5,096 nt of DNA from Desulfobacterales bacterium (GCA_020052975.1 JAGVOC010000004.1:1-5096); one strand, 5' to 3'; positions 1 through 5,096 are shown, counted from the first letter of the stretch. The notes: generated by a model not told the origin, from the sequence alone. Numbers and translations: made by a program.

Positions 1-1
1 G

Positions 2-616
2 CCTTCCCTCCGGGATTTTCTGATCCATGAGGCGGACCGGAGAGGCATCAAGGCAATAGACGTAATAGGAAATTTCATAATACAGTTGTCGATATTCCTC
101 AAGGAAAAGCCCCTTGAGATACCGGGAAGGCAGTATATCCTTGATGAACATTATTTCAGGAGAATAGAGGCAATCAACTTCGCGGTGAAGCATGACGACG
201 GAAAACTGCCGAACGGGGTGAAACATGCTGATATAGTCCTTGTAGGGTTGTCACGGACAGGGAAGACGCCGTTGTCAACGTATCTCGCAAACCAGGGATG
301 GAAGGTGGCAAATGTACCGATACATCCTGAAATGGAAACCCCTCGCGAACTCTTTGAGGTGGATCAGCGCAAGATATTCGCTCTGATTATCAATGTCGAA
401 AGCCTTGTCAAATTAAGGGAGTCAAGGCTCGAACAACTTGGACTCGAAACGGATGCGAAGTATGCAGACCCGGTGTATGTTGAGCAGGAGATCGAATGGT
501 GCGAAGAGTTTTTCGGGAAACATCCTAAATGGAAGATAATGAACGTCTCGAACAAGGCCATTGAAGAAGTTGCAGCCGGCATTGTGAGTGCATACAGGCC
601 AGGAAAAACACACTAG
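2..616 (+). CDS. ppsR: PEP synthase / pyruvate,phosphate dikinase regulatory protein (PSRP, DUF299), 5' partial
   Basis: This is a bifunctional ADP-dependent threonine kinase and Pi-dependent pyrophosphorylase. In the known family it switches PEP synthase or pyruvate,phosphate dikinase off and on in the cytoplasm, controlling pyruvate-to-PEP flux. The frame is open from base 2, so the start lies outside the window. The visible 204 residues compare with about 270-280 in the family, so roughly 70 N-terminal residues are missing. A TTG at 86 could be mistaken for a start, but family-like sequence continues upstream of it (DFLIHEADRGIKAIDVIGN). Diagnostic features are LDEHYFRRIEAINFAVKHDDG, then the P-loop-like GLSRTGKTP (about 245-271), then the characteristic KVANVP. 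The C-terminal helix NVSNKAIEEVAAGI matches the family end. The stop is TAG at 614-616. Its partner enzyme is not in the window, so PEP synthase versus PPDK as target cannot be decided and the symbol is provisional. Confidence 0.93.
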   Translation, partial: PSLRDFLIHEADRRGIKAIDVIGNFIIQLSIFLKEKPLEIPGRQYILDEHYFRRIEAINFAVKHDDGKLPNGVKHADIVLVGLSRTGKTPLSTYLANQGWKVANVPIHPEMETPRELFEVDQRKIFALIINVESLVKLRESRLEQLGLETDAKYADPVYVEQEIEWCEEFFGKHPKWKIMNVSNKAIEEVAAGIVSAYRPGKTH

Positions 617-644
617 TTTAGTGTTTGTCATAAACAAAGGCATT

Positions 645-727
645 GTCATCCTCCGGCTTGACCGGGGGATCCAGTCCCGAAAGCTTTCGGGACGAAAAAA
701 CTAGATTCCCGCCTTCGGGAGAATGAC
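645..727. repeat. Inverted pair of dispersed repeat units around a 20-bp palindrome
   Basis: Two related units face each other. The left unit (645-674) reads GTCATCCTCCGG...GGGGGATCCAG. The right unit (701-727), read on the minus strand, is GTCATTCTCCCG...CGGGAATCTAG. Each folds on itself into a short GC stem. Between them is a perfect palindrome, half-site GTCCCGAAAG, at 674-693. Units starting GTCATTCC and ending GGAATCCAG are, from general knowledge, a common dispersed repeat in Desulfobacterota and Nitrospirota genomes. The block fills the spacer between two convergent genes. It may be a miniature mobile repeat, a transcription barrier, or both. Confidence 0.75.
695..724 (-). terminator. 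Possible intrinsic terminator for the DUF2207 gene, built from the right repeat unit
   Basis: Read on the minus strand, ATTCTCCCG pairs with CGGGAAT across an AAGG loop, with one bulged T (bases 724-705). After CTAG comes a run of six T (700-695). The gene's stop is about 50 bases upstream. The four-base gap between stem and T run and the bulge make it an imperfect terminator. The plus-strand reading has no T run, so it would not stop the gene ending at 616. Confidence 0.4.
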
Positions 728-772
728 GACTTTATCCGGAGTCGAGGATGTTTAAGTAGACACCAGGTAAAC

Positions 773-2743
773 CTACCATCCGCCGCCGCCTCCACCGCCG
801 CCGCCACCACCGGATGACCCTCCTCCTCCGCCCCCGGAACTCGAACCCGGCGCTGTTGAAGAAGAAGATATTGCACTGCTGAAAGTGCCTCCCAGAGATG
901 AGGCAAAATCACCCATTGCCATTGAGGACAGCGCAGTGCCGGCATACCAGGATGGGCTATACGCGGCACCTCTCTCTCCAGCCGCTGCTGCTGCTGAAAG
1001 GACATCTGAGAACTGTTCTGCCCATTGCTGTTCCACATTAAGCGCCAGCGCATACGGAAGGTATTTCTCGAAGAGTGCCGGAGTTTTCTCCGGCGGGTTC
1101 ATCATGTTCATCCTGTCCTTCTCCGTGGCAGCAAGAAAAACCTTAAAACCTTCGATCGCATCAAGCAGAATCCTGCCGGCGCGGGTAGGGGCCTTCAGGA
1201 GATGATAGAAGAGGTAATTGATGCCAATCAGCGTGATCATGACGACGATCGTTGAAAAGGACGTTGCATACCAGAGGATGCCGATACCGAGCAGTTCTCC
1301 CGCAAAAAAGGGAAGCGCGAAGAGGTTTATGGAAAGAGCGCCCCAGGTCTTAAGTATTTTTTTCCCTCCGCGGGACCTCGCCATGCCTTTCCAGCTTTTT
1401 ACCACCGCGGACGCCAGGGCGATCACCCCGAGGCTCCAGATGGACAGCCAGACACAGATAAACAGGAAAAGCGGGAGGGTGCCTTTGGACATTGACTCAC
1501 CGGAACCGCTCAATAACAGAAGGATGACCGTGAGCACCAAACCAATGAGGAAATACCTGAAGTTAGTGATGAAATAGAACTTTTCATACTTGAGGGCAAG
1601 GCTTTTCTTAAGCCCGTTAATTGCAGCGCGTATCTTCTGATGGTTCGAATTCTTCAGGGTTATCTCGTCTGATGAGCCGAGAACCGCCTGAAAGATCGCT
1701 GTTTCTTCCGGGGTAAGAGGGGAGTTGTTTCCTTGCTGTTTCTGTAACGTATATTCTCCATCATCTTCTATGATTTTAATCCTGCCTTTGACAGCCATAT
1801 GAATGATTGCCGAGGTAAACACAGTATCGTCATATCCCATCCTTGTGATAAAACCCATGACAGCAGGGCTCATATTGTCAGGCGGAGAATAACGGGTAAA
1901 AATTACCCCGGCGGCTGGGTCCTTTCCGAACCTTGACCATACCAGAAGGTAATATATGACTATCACGGCAAGGCCGAAAAGGACAAAGAGAAGTATGGTA
2001 TTGTCAGAAAAGAAATACCCGGCTTTTGTGAGGGCGTCCGGTTCAACAACAAATCCCTTTTCCCAGGATACAGCAATCGTGAGGCCTTCAAGCGGTCCGA
2101 GCACTCTTGTAGAGGAAAAATTGGTGACGCCTTCAGTGTCGGAAGACATGGTGAAATCTTTTCCCTTGCTCCCCTGAGGGCCTGTGTACCCGTCCATATC
2201 GGTGATATGTGCCCCGGCGTCACCGGGGAGACGGAGAGCTGCAGATGCGTTCTCTATGGGGAATTCCCACCCGTTGCCTGTCACATTCCAGTAGAGTTCA
2301 TCGTGGTCATGAAAAAAACCGACCTGACGGTTTGTCATGTACAAAATGACATAGGTGTGTTTCCCCTGAGGGATAAAGACGTCTTTATCGCCTATATAGA
2401 TCCGTTTTCCGTTTAATATGTCCTGAATATGGAAAGGTTCCGGGTTCCCGTCACGAAGGACCTTGTCGACGGTGAAGCCGACGGAATATCTGTTCCCGAA
2501 ATTGTTACGGTATCTCGTCGGGAAATCACGGTAAATACCGCGTTTTATTTTCTCGCCTTCGCTCTGCACCGTGATCGCTTCCTGTATGGTTACGGACGCA
2601 TCCTGATGAACGGTTATATCACTGTGAAAGCTCAGGATACGCTCTTCTGCGAATGCAGGCAGGGGAGAGAATAAGAGAAACAAGAGAACACTAATGAAGA
2701 GAAAACGAATAGTACGCAATAAAGATCTTGTCCTGGGAAACAT
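773..2743 (-). CDS. DUF2207 domain-containing membrane protein with polyglycine tail
   Basis: A 656-residue envelope protein of unknown function. Residues 1-32 form a signal peptide: basic n-region, hydrophobic RFLFISVLLFLLFSPLP, likely cleavage after AFA. An exported DUF2207 domain follows (about 35-230, including KRGIYRDFPTRY, a hallmark of the family, and ELYWNVTGNGWEFPI). A membrane span lies at about 249-269, followed by WSRFGKDP and a soluble, probably cytoplasmic, domain at about 281-386. Further hydrophobic spans lie at about 397-413, 423-447, 471-491 and 494-514. The C-terminal part carries GRILLDAIEGFKVFLAATEKDR and FEKYLPYALAL, both typical of the family. The end is Ala/Ser-rich and then almost pure glycine (about 637-655), finishing in Trp, also common in this family. 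The open frame continues upstream to 2875, but those 44 codons come from promoter and dispersed repeat. ATG at 2743 would be almost leaderless. A TTG at 2719 (AGGA 11 bases upstream) would still leave a complete signal peptide and is a real alternative. It appears monocistronic. Confidence 0.9.
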   Translation of the reverse strand: MFPRTRSLLRTIRFLFISVLLFLLFSPLPAFAEERILSFHSDITVHQDASVTIQEAITVQSEGEKIKRGIYRDFPTRYRNNFGNRYSVGFTVDKVLRDGNPEPFHIQDILNGKRIYIGDKDVFIPQGKHTYVILYMTNRQVGFFHDHDELYWNVTGNGWEFPIENASAALRLPGDAGAHITDMDGYTGPQGSKGKDFTMSSDTEGVTNFSSTRVLGPLEGLTIAVSWEKGFVVEPDALTKAGYFFSDNTILLFVLFGLAVIVIYYLLVWSRFGKDPAAGVIFTRYSPPDNMSPAVMGFITRMGYDDTVFTSAIIHMAVKGRIKIIEDDGEYTLQKQQGNNSPLTPEETAIFQAVLGSSDEITLKNSNHQKIRAAINGLKKSLALKYEKFYFITNFRYFLIGLVLTVILLLLSGSGESMSKGTLPLFLFICVWLSIWSLGVIALASAVVKSWKGMARSRGGKKILKTWGALSINLFALPFFAGELLGIGILWYATSFSTIVVMITLIGINYLFYHLLKAPTRAGRILLDAIEGFKVFLAATEKDRMNMMNPPEKTPALFEKYLPYALALNVEQQWAEQFSDVLSAAAAAGERGAAYSPSWYAGTALSSMAMGDFASSLGGTFSSAISSSSTAPGSSSGGGGGGSSGGGGGGGGGGGW

Positions 2744-2753
2744 TATGCACATT

Positions 2754-2782
2754 AGTATAAATGAAGAACACTGAACTCGCAA
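2754..2782 (-). promoter_or_regulatory. Sigma-70-like promoter of the DUF2207 gene
   Basis: On the minus strand, TTGCGA (2782-2777; 4 of 6 to TTGACA) is separated by exactly 17 bases from TATACT (2759-2754; 5 of 6 to TATAAT). The predicted transcription start falls near 2746. That is only a few bases before the ATG at 2743 and about 27 bases before the TTG at 2719. This placement argues that the open frame upstream of 2743 is not translated. Confidence 0.55.
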
Positions 2783-2840
2783 CAAATCATCACGACGCAT
2801 GAGCGAATTATTAACAGGCTGCTGAAGAAGCGTTCTTGTT

Positions 2841-2868
2841 GTCATTGCGAGCGGAGCGCGGCAATCTG
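2841..2868. repeat. Dispersed repeat of the GTCATTGCGAGC...GGCAATCTG type
   Basis: The block begins GTCATTGCGAGCGGAGCGCG and ends GGCAATCTG. Similar blocks are, from general knowledge, a high-copy intergenic repeat in many Desulfobacterota and Nitrospirota genomes. It is preceded at 2814-2826 by ACAGGCTGCTGAA, which I recall as often accompanying such repeats. It contains a GCGAGCGGAGCGCG core with partial dyad symmetry. It lies inside the spurious N-terminal extension of the DUF2207 frame. Its boundaries are approximate. Confidence 0.65.
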
Positions 2869-2894
2869 TCTTCATTGTAGTTATCTTGAGAGTA

Positions 2895-2974
2895 CCGAGT
2901 TCTCCGTCATTTTAGCTGATCGCGGTTGGCCAAATCCATAGTTCGCGTTGGTGTTCTATTGGCAGCTCGACCCA
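2895..2974. repeat. Direct repeat, left copy (partner at 3893-3977)
   Basis: I aligned the two copies by eye. About 73 of 80 positions are identical (roughly 91%), with a 4-base gap in the TC tract and a 1-base gap near 2950. Both begin at CCGAGTTCTC, 14 or 18 bases before ATTTTAG, and both end at TCGACCCA. The shared block includes CGGTTGGCCAAATCCATAG without change. The copies have the same orientation and lie about 1 kb apart. Confidence 0.9.
2907..2974 (-). pseudogene. Remnant of the 3' end of a DUF6788-like gene
   Basis: Read on the minus strand, this fragment matches the last codons of the DUF6788-like gene at 3909-4232. It starts WVELPIEH, against WVDLSIEH in the intact gene. It then loses frame through a one-base deletion near 2950, after which the reading frame no longer matches. 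The position of the intact gene's stop is preserved as TGA (2909-2907). The rest of the gene is absent: homology ends at 2974, just before the terminator of the next gene. It encodes nothing useful and marks an old insertion or recombination event. Confidence 0.8.
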
Positions 2975-2975
2975 C

Positions 2976-3000
2976 AAAGAGAAAAGAGGGGCAACCCCCT
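2976..3000 (-). terminator. Rho-independent terminator of the zinc-finger / pRiA4b ORF-3-like gene
   Basis: On the minus strand, AGGGG-GTTG-CCCCT forms a five-pair GC-rich stem with a four-base loop (3000-2987). It is followed by CTTTTCTCTTT (2986-2976). It sits 20 bases past the TAG stop at 3020-3022. The T tract is interrupted by C, so strength is uncertain. Confidence 0.6.
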
Positions 3001-3019
3001 AATTCAAAATCCCTTTAAT

Positions 3020-3697
3020 CTATCCGCTATAACCACACATGCCGACCCGGGGGGAATTAACAACAGGTAATTGCATATCCTCTCCGCACTCGTGTTTTTT
3101 GGCGCATTCTTCGCAAAGCAGGCCCGAACCATCATAGATGCATTCAGCGCATACACTTACGGCAGGCTTCCCGCATGAAGCGCAATTCATTGCCGGTGGA
3201 TTATTTCTTGCCAAAAGCCGTATTGACTTCTTGCTGTTCTCGACCTCTCGTTCCGCCACAACCTTCAGGCCAAGCTCCGTAGTTGTACCGAAATCATACT
3301 CATGGAAAAATTTCATACCCATGCTGAGAACTTTATTTAACGCTATATTCATACCGCTCTCTCCCATTCCAGGCTCAGGGTCGGACATGTATGTTTTTGC
3401 GCCGATTCTAAAGGCGCTCAAATGCCCGCAACATTCAAGCCAGAGGTCTCTTAGAAAACGATCCAGTGCAGCAAGACTTGCACCTGCGGATGCCTCGACA
3501 TGTATCCAATACTCCGGCAACCCCTTTCCCTCGATCACCATATGAAAGGTTTTTTGGGTTCCGGATTTTTCCCCGCCCGACACTGTTCCGGCAGCGACCT
3601 TTTCTCCCCTGCATGACGCAAGGTGCTTTGTCATAACCATCTTGCTGAATACGCCGCCGCAAATGCTGCACGTCCCGTTTAAAATTGGTCTTTTCAT
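3020..3697 (-). CDS. pRiA4b ORF-3-like protein with N- and C-terminal zinc-finger motifs
   Basis: This is a 225-residue soluble protein of unknown function. Residues 10-29 contain C-x2-C-x11-H-x3-C, a small C2HC zinc-finger pattern. Residues about 50-150 resemble the plasmid pRiA4b ORF-3 / IS1096 passenger family: YWIHVEASAGASLAALDRFLRDLW, then CGHLSAFRIG and KFFHEYDFGTTTELGLKV, the typical near-end motif. Residues 172-204 hold paired cysteines (CASC, CAEC, CEEC) and HEC, a cross-braced zinc-binding pattern. A lone Cys follows at 221. The ATG at 3697 is well supported by AAGGAG (3710-3705) seven bases upstream. The gene is monocistronic with its own terminator. It sits between a broken and an intact copy of a DUF6788-like gene tail, so it may be element cargo. 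Nucleic-acid binding is a reasonable guess from the zinc motifs, but not shown. Confidence 0.8.
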   Translation of the reverse strand: MKRPILNGTCSICGGVFSKMVMTKHLASCRGEKVAAGTVSGGEKSGTQKTFHMVIEGKGLPEYWIHVEASAGASLAALDRFLRDLWLECCGHLSAFRIGAKTYMSDPEPGMGESGMNIALNKVLSMGMKFFHEYDFGTTTELGLKVVAEREVENSKKSIRLLARNNPPAMNCASCGKPAVSVCAECIYDGSGLLCEECAKKHECGEDMQLPVVNSPRVGMCGYSG

Positions 3698-3704
3698 CAG
3701 CCCA

Positions 3705-3710
3705 CTCCTT
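3705..3710 (-). promoter_or_regulatory. Shine-Dalgarno site deciding the start at 3697
   Basis: AAGGAG on the minus strand, seven bases before the ATG. It fixes the start of the zinc-finger protein so that its first CxxC motif is included. Confidence 0.8.
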
Positions 3711-3892
3711 TTATCAGCCTGCTGTGGCTGTTTTATGTTGTTATGGCCTTGTTAATTTTTACACAAGTATCGATGTAGGTCGCAACCTGCCAAGGCTCAT
3801 TGAGGATTATTCTAATAACACGCATTTCTGTATCATCGGCATATGCAAGAATTCGGCTATTTATTATGTTTAGCAGACTGCCTTGCAGAATG
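3711..3892. other. Intergenic spacer upstream of the zinc-finger gene
   Basis: About 180 AT-rich bases between the zinc-finger gene's ribosome site and the right direct repeat. It should hold that gene's promoter, but I found only poor matches on the minus strand, such as TTGCGA at about 3786-3781 followed 18 bases later by TAAAAA. There is no convincing gene, RNA or strong hairpin. Confidence 0.4.
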
Positions 3893-3977
3893 CCGAGTTC
3901 TCTCTCTCTCATTTTAGTTGATCACGGTTGGCCAAATCCATAGTTCGCCTTGAGTGTTCTATTGACAGGTCGACCCA
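3893..3977. repeat. Direct repeat, right copy (partner at 2895-2974)
   Basis: This copy overlaps the 3' end of the intact DUF6788-like gene and its downstream flank. It differs from the left copy by an expanded TC tract (TC repeated six times, 3899-3910) and by one extra base that keeps the gene in frame. Homology between the copies starts beyond the stop codon, outside the coding region. The repeated unit is therefore DNA, such as an element end, and not just a conserved protein segment. Confidence 0.9.
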
Positions 3978-4232
3978 TGTCTCGACGAGTTCTTTGAACT
4001 TTTTGTACGTCTTGACCTGACGTTTCAAATTTTCTACGTGTTGGGGTCTGACATATTCGGTTTTGCTCTTCATTTTATGGGTATAACTCACCTGGTAGAA
4101 TCCCAATTGCTTATCCTTTGATTTCCTGTACTGCTTTGTAAGAGACCCAGGACGCATCTCTCCTATCCCCATAAGTTCTTTTTTTATCTTCTCTATCTGA
4201 CCCTCAATCTTTTTCAGCGTTCTGTCCGTCAT
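3909..4232 (-). CDS. DUF6788-like small basic protein, likely element-associated
   Basis: A 107-residue protein very rich in lysine and arginine. The N-terminal helix (LKKIEGQIEKIKKELMGIGEMRPGS) leads into LTKQYRK, the signature of the DUF6788 family as I know it. Next comes a short core (GFYQVSYTHKMKSKTEYVRPQHVENLKRQVKTYKKFKELVETW) and a helical tail. The usual CGKPxCxC zinc-like cysteines of many family members are absent; here the stretch is SKDKQLGFY. Function is unknown. The frame is open to an ATG at 4292, but that ATG lies in the palindrome upstream of the predicted transcript start. ATG 4232 (MTDRTLKK), preceded by AAGGG at very short spacing, begins where the family does. A GGAGG near 4250 is about 20 bases too far to serve it, so start confidence is moderate. 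The gene diverges from a DDE transposase, which suggests one two-gene element. Confidence 0.72.
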   Translation of the reverse strand: MTDRTLKKIEGQIEKIKKELMGIGEMRPGSLTKQYRKSKDKQLGFYQVSYTHKMKSKTEYVRPQHVENLKRQVKTYKKFKELVETWVDLSIEHSRRTMDLANRDQLK

Positions 4233-4281
4233 TACCCTTAATTGTATCAAAACCTCCGTCAGGATGTGCTTTTTATCTTTA

Positions 4282-4307
4282 TAGTATAGCATATATATGC
4301 TATACTA
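4282..4307. promoter_or_regulatory. Perfect 26-bp palindrome with divergent extended -10 boxes
   Basis: The left half-site is TAGTATAGCATA and the right half is its exact complement; the centre is AT-only. Each arm carries an outward-facing TGCTATACT, an extended -10 (TG-N-TATACT): 4298-4306 for the transposase, and the mirror at 4291-4283 for the DUF6788-like gene. Possible -35 boxes are weak (TTTATA at 4278-4283 for the plus strand, 17 bases from its -10). A symmetric site over two promoters is a natural operator for a dimeric regulator. It could also be a transposase binding site or a cruciform. Promoter and operator roles are inferred. Confidence 0.65.
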
Positions 4308-4321
4308 AACAAACATCCGTT

Positions 4322-4328
4322 AAGGAGG
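4322..4328 (+). promoter_or_regulatory. Strong Shine-Dalgarno site of the transposase
   Basis: AAGGAGG lies six bases before the ATG at 4335. It is a near-perfect anti-16S match and fixes the transposase start. Confidence 0.85.
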
Positions 4329-4334
4329 CCCCCT

Positions 4335-5024
4335 ATGCAACTTTGGACCCACTGGCTGGCTGTCGTATGGCTGTTCCGTCCCGCTTGTTCCCGATTGAGA
4401 ACTTTCCTGTGGCTTACCGTCTGTCTGTCCGGCATCTCCATAAGGCCGGATACCTTCGGCGTCACCAGCATTGTTCGCGCCTTCGGACTTAAAGACACCT
4501 TTTACGACAGACTGCTGGATTTCTTCCACTCTCCTGCCCTGAATATCGTCGATCTTACTGGTTGCTGGGTCAGGACAGTCCTCAATATCTTCCCCGGCGT
4601 ACTTACCGTCAATGGAAGATTGCTCATCGTCGGGGACGGCTTAAAAGTCCCAAAGTCAGGCAAGAAAATGCCTGCCGTCAAACGCCTCCATCAGTCTTCT
4701 GAGTCCAATACCAAACCACAATACATTATGGGGCACTCCTGTCAGGCTGTTGCCCTACTGGTCGGCGCAATGCAAAGTGTCTTCGCCGTCCCTCTTGCAA
4801 GCCGCATTCATGAAGGGCTCGTCTTTTCCAACAGGGATACAAAGACCTTGCTGGATAAAATGATGCTGCTTATAGATTCTCTCAGCCTGCCACACTTTTA
4901 CTTCATTGCCGACGCGTACTATTCGGCCAGGAAGGTTATGACTGCACTCCTCAGCAAGGGCAACCATCTTGTATCTCAAGTGCGGATCACTGCCGTTAAC
5001 AAACAGGGACACATCCCTAATTAA
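4335..5024 (+). CDS. DDE transposase, 3'-truncated
   Basis: This encodes the N-terminal 229 residues of a DDE (RNase H-fold) transposase, of a type I would place near the IS4/IS701-like group. It would cut and rejoin element ends. A helical N-terminal region (about 1-90) is followed by the first catalytic strand, LLIVGDGLKVPKSGKKMPAVKRLHQSS in outline, with Asp101. IMGHSCQAVALLVG and SRIHEGLVFSNRDTKTLLDKM follow, then FIADAYYSARKV with the second Asp193. The third acid (Glu) and the C-terminal third are missing. Family-like sequence stops at about VRITAV (codon 221, bases 4995-4997). Eight unrelated codons lead to TAA at 5022-5024. The protein is therefore probably inactive. The start is secure, with AAGGAGG six bases upstream and an extended -10 at 4298-4306. 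It is divergent from the DUF6788-like gene. Exact IS family is uncertain. Confidence 0.85.
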   Translation: MQLWTHWLAVVWLFRPACSRLRTFLWLTVCLSGISIRPDTFGVTSIVRAFGLKDTFYDRLLDFFHSPALNIVDLTGCWVRTVLNIFPGVLTVNGRLLIVGDGLKVPKSGKKMPAVKRLHQSSESNTKPQYIMGHSCQAVALLVGAMQSVFAVPLASRIHEGLVFSNRDTKTLLDKMMLLIDSLSLPHFYFIADAYYSARKVMTALLSKGNHLVSQVRITAVNKQGHIPN

Positions 5025-5096
5025 TTGACTTTTCTACAATGGTTCGCTAAAATTGCTGCATGCCGAGAATTGCACGAGCAGTTGCCGCCTCTTTCC
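4998..5096. other. Foreign sequence replacing the transposase 3' end (junction near 4998)
   Basis: At the point where transposase similarity ends, the sequence reads AACAAACA and then GGGACACATCCC (5006-5017), a small GGGA/TCCC dyad, then TAATTAATTGACTTTT. GGGACA-type ends are, from memory, frequent at the borders of small mobile elements. I cannot assign this one. After the TAA, the same frame stays open to the window edge for 24 codons (TFLQWFAKIAACRELHEQLP), with no family I recognise. The stretch may belong to a second element extending past the window. Confidence 0.5.

Noticed and set aside
86..616. TTG at 86 as a start of the PSRP gene
   Set aside because: The frame is open to base 2 and the upstream codons continue family-like sequence; the gene is simply cut by the window edge.
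624..638. TTTGT...ACAAA hairpin just after the PSRP stop, as its terminator
   Set aside because: The five-pair AT-rich stem has no following T run, so it is too weak to call.
646..1053. Minus-strand open frame through the repeat pair and the Gly-coding tract
   Set aside because: Its composition comes from the polyglycine codons read out of frame and from the dispersed repeat.
885..1205. Plus-strand open frames opposite the DUF2207 gene (also 1218-1577, 1956-2177, 2429-2674)
   Set aside because: They are antisense shadows of a clearly recognised minus-strand membrane protein and show no family features.
3685..3873. 62-residue plus-strand open frame
   Set aside because: No ribosome site, no recognisable domain, and it overlaps the start and ribosome site of the well-supported minus-strand gene.
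3899..3910. (TC)6 tract as a phase-variation switch
   Set aside because: It is almost entirely downstream of the stop codon of the DUF6788-like gene, and only six units long. Length change would not alter the protein.
4232..4292. ATG at 4292 as the start of the DUF6788-like gene
   Set aside because: That codon lies within the palindrome, upstream of the predicted transcript start near 4276, and adds 20 residues not typical of the family.
1..5096. CRISPR array, tRNA, rRNA or riboswitch
   Set aside because: No regularly spaced repeats, cloverleaf pattern or conserved RNA motif was seen on either strand.

Overview
The window (5096 bases, moderate GC) looks like an accessory, repeat-scarred part of a bacterial chromosome. 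Short dispersed repeats beginning GTCATTGCGAGC... and GTCATCC/GTCATTC... (with an ...ATCCAG-type end) resemble those I know from Desulfobacterota and Nitrospirota-type genomes, so that is my tentative placement. No gene here fixes the taxon.

Layout. (1) Bases 2-616, plus strand: the C-terminal three quarters of a PEP synthase / pyruvate,phosphate dikinase regulatory protein (PSRP/DUF299 family), cut by the window's left edge. (2) Bases 617-772: a convergent intergenic spacer holding two inverted copies of a dispersed repeat around a perfect 20-bp palindrome. Its minus-strand reading has a hairpin plus T6 that could terminate the next gene. (3) Bases 773-2743, minus strand: a large DUF2207 membrane protein with signal peptide, several membrane segments and a polyglycine tail. 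The open frame runs on upstream to 2875, but that part is dispersed repeat and promoter, not gene. (4) Bases 2744-3019: promoter, a GTCATTGCGAGC-type repeat, an 80-base degenerate copy of the tail of the DUF6788-like gene found further right, and a minus-strand terminator. (5) Bases 3020-3697, minus strand: a pRiA4b ORF-3-like protein with zinc-finger-like cysteine clusters at both ends. (6) Bases 3909-5024: a divergent pair, a small DUF6788-like gene (minus) and a DDE transposase (plus). They are separated by a perfect 26-bp AT-rich palindrome that carries an outward-facing extended -10 box on each arm. The transposase is cut short near base 4998, after two of its three expected catalytic acids, where the sequence switches to foreign DNA starting with GGGACACATCCC.

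How it fits together. The left half is housekeeping (carbon-flux regulation, envelope protein). The right half is mobile-element territory. The zinc-finger gene sits between a broken and an intact copy of the same DUF6788 tail in the same orientation, as if it were cargo between two insertion-element ends. The most interesting hypothesis is that the DUF6788-like protein and the transposase form one two-gene element, with the shared palindrome acting as divergent promoter and operator. This is inference from layout and has not been tested.
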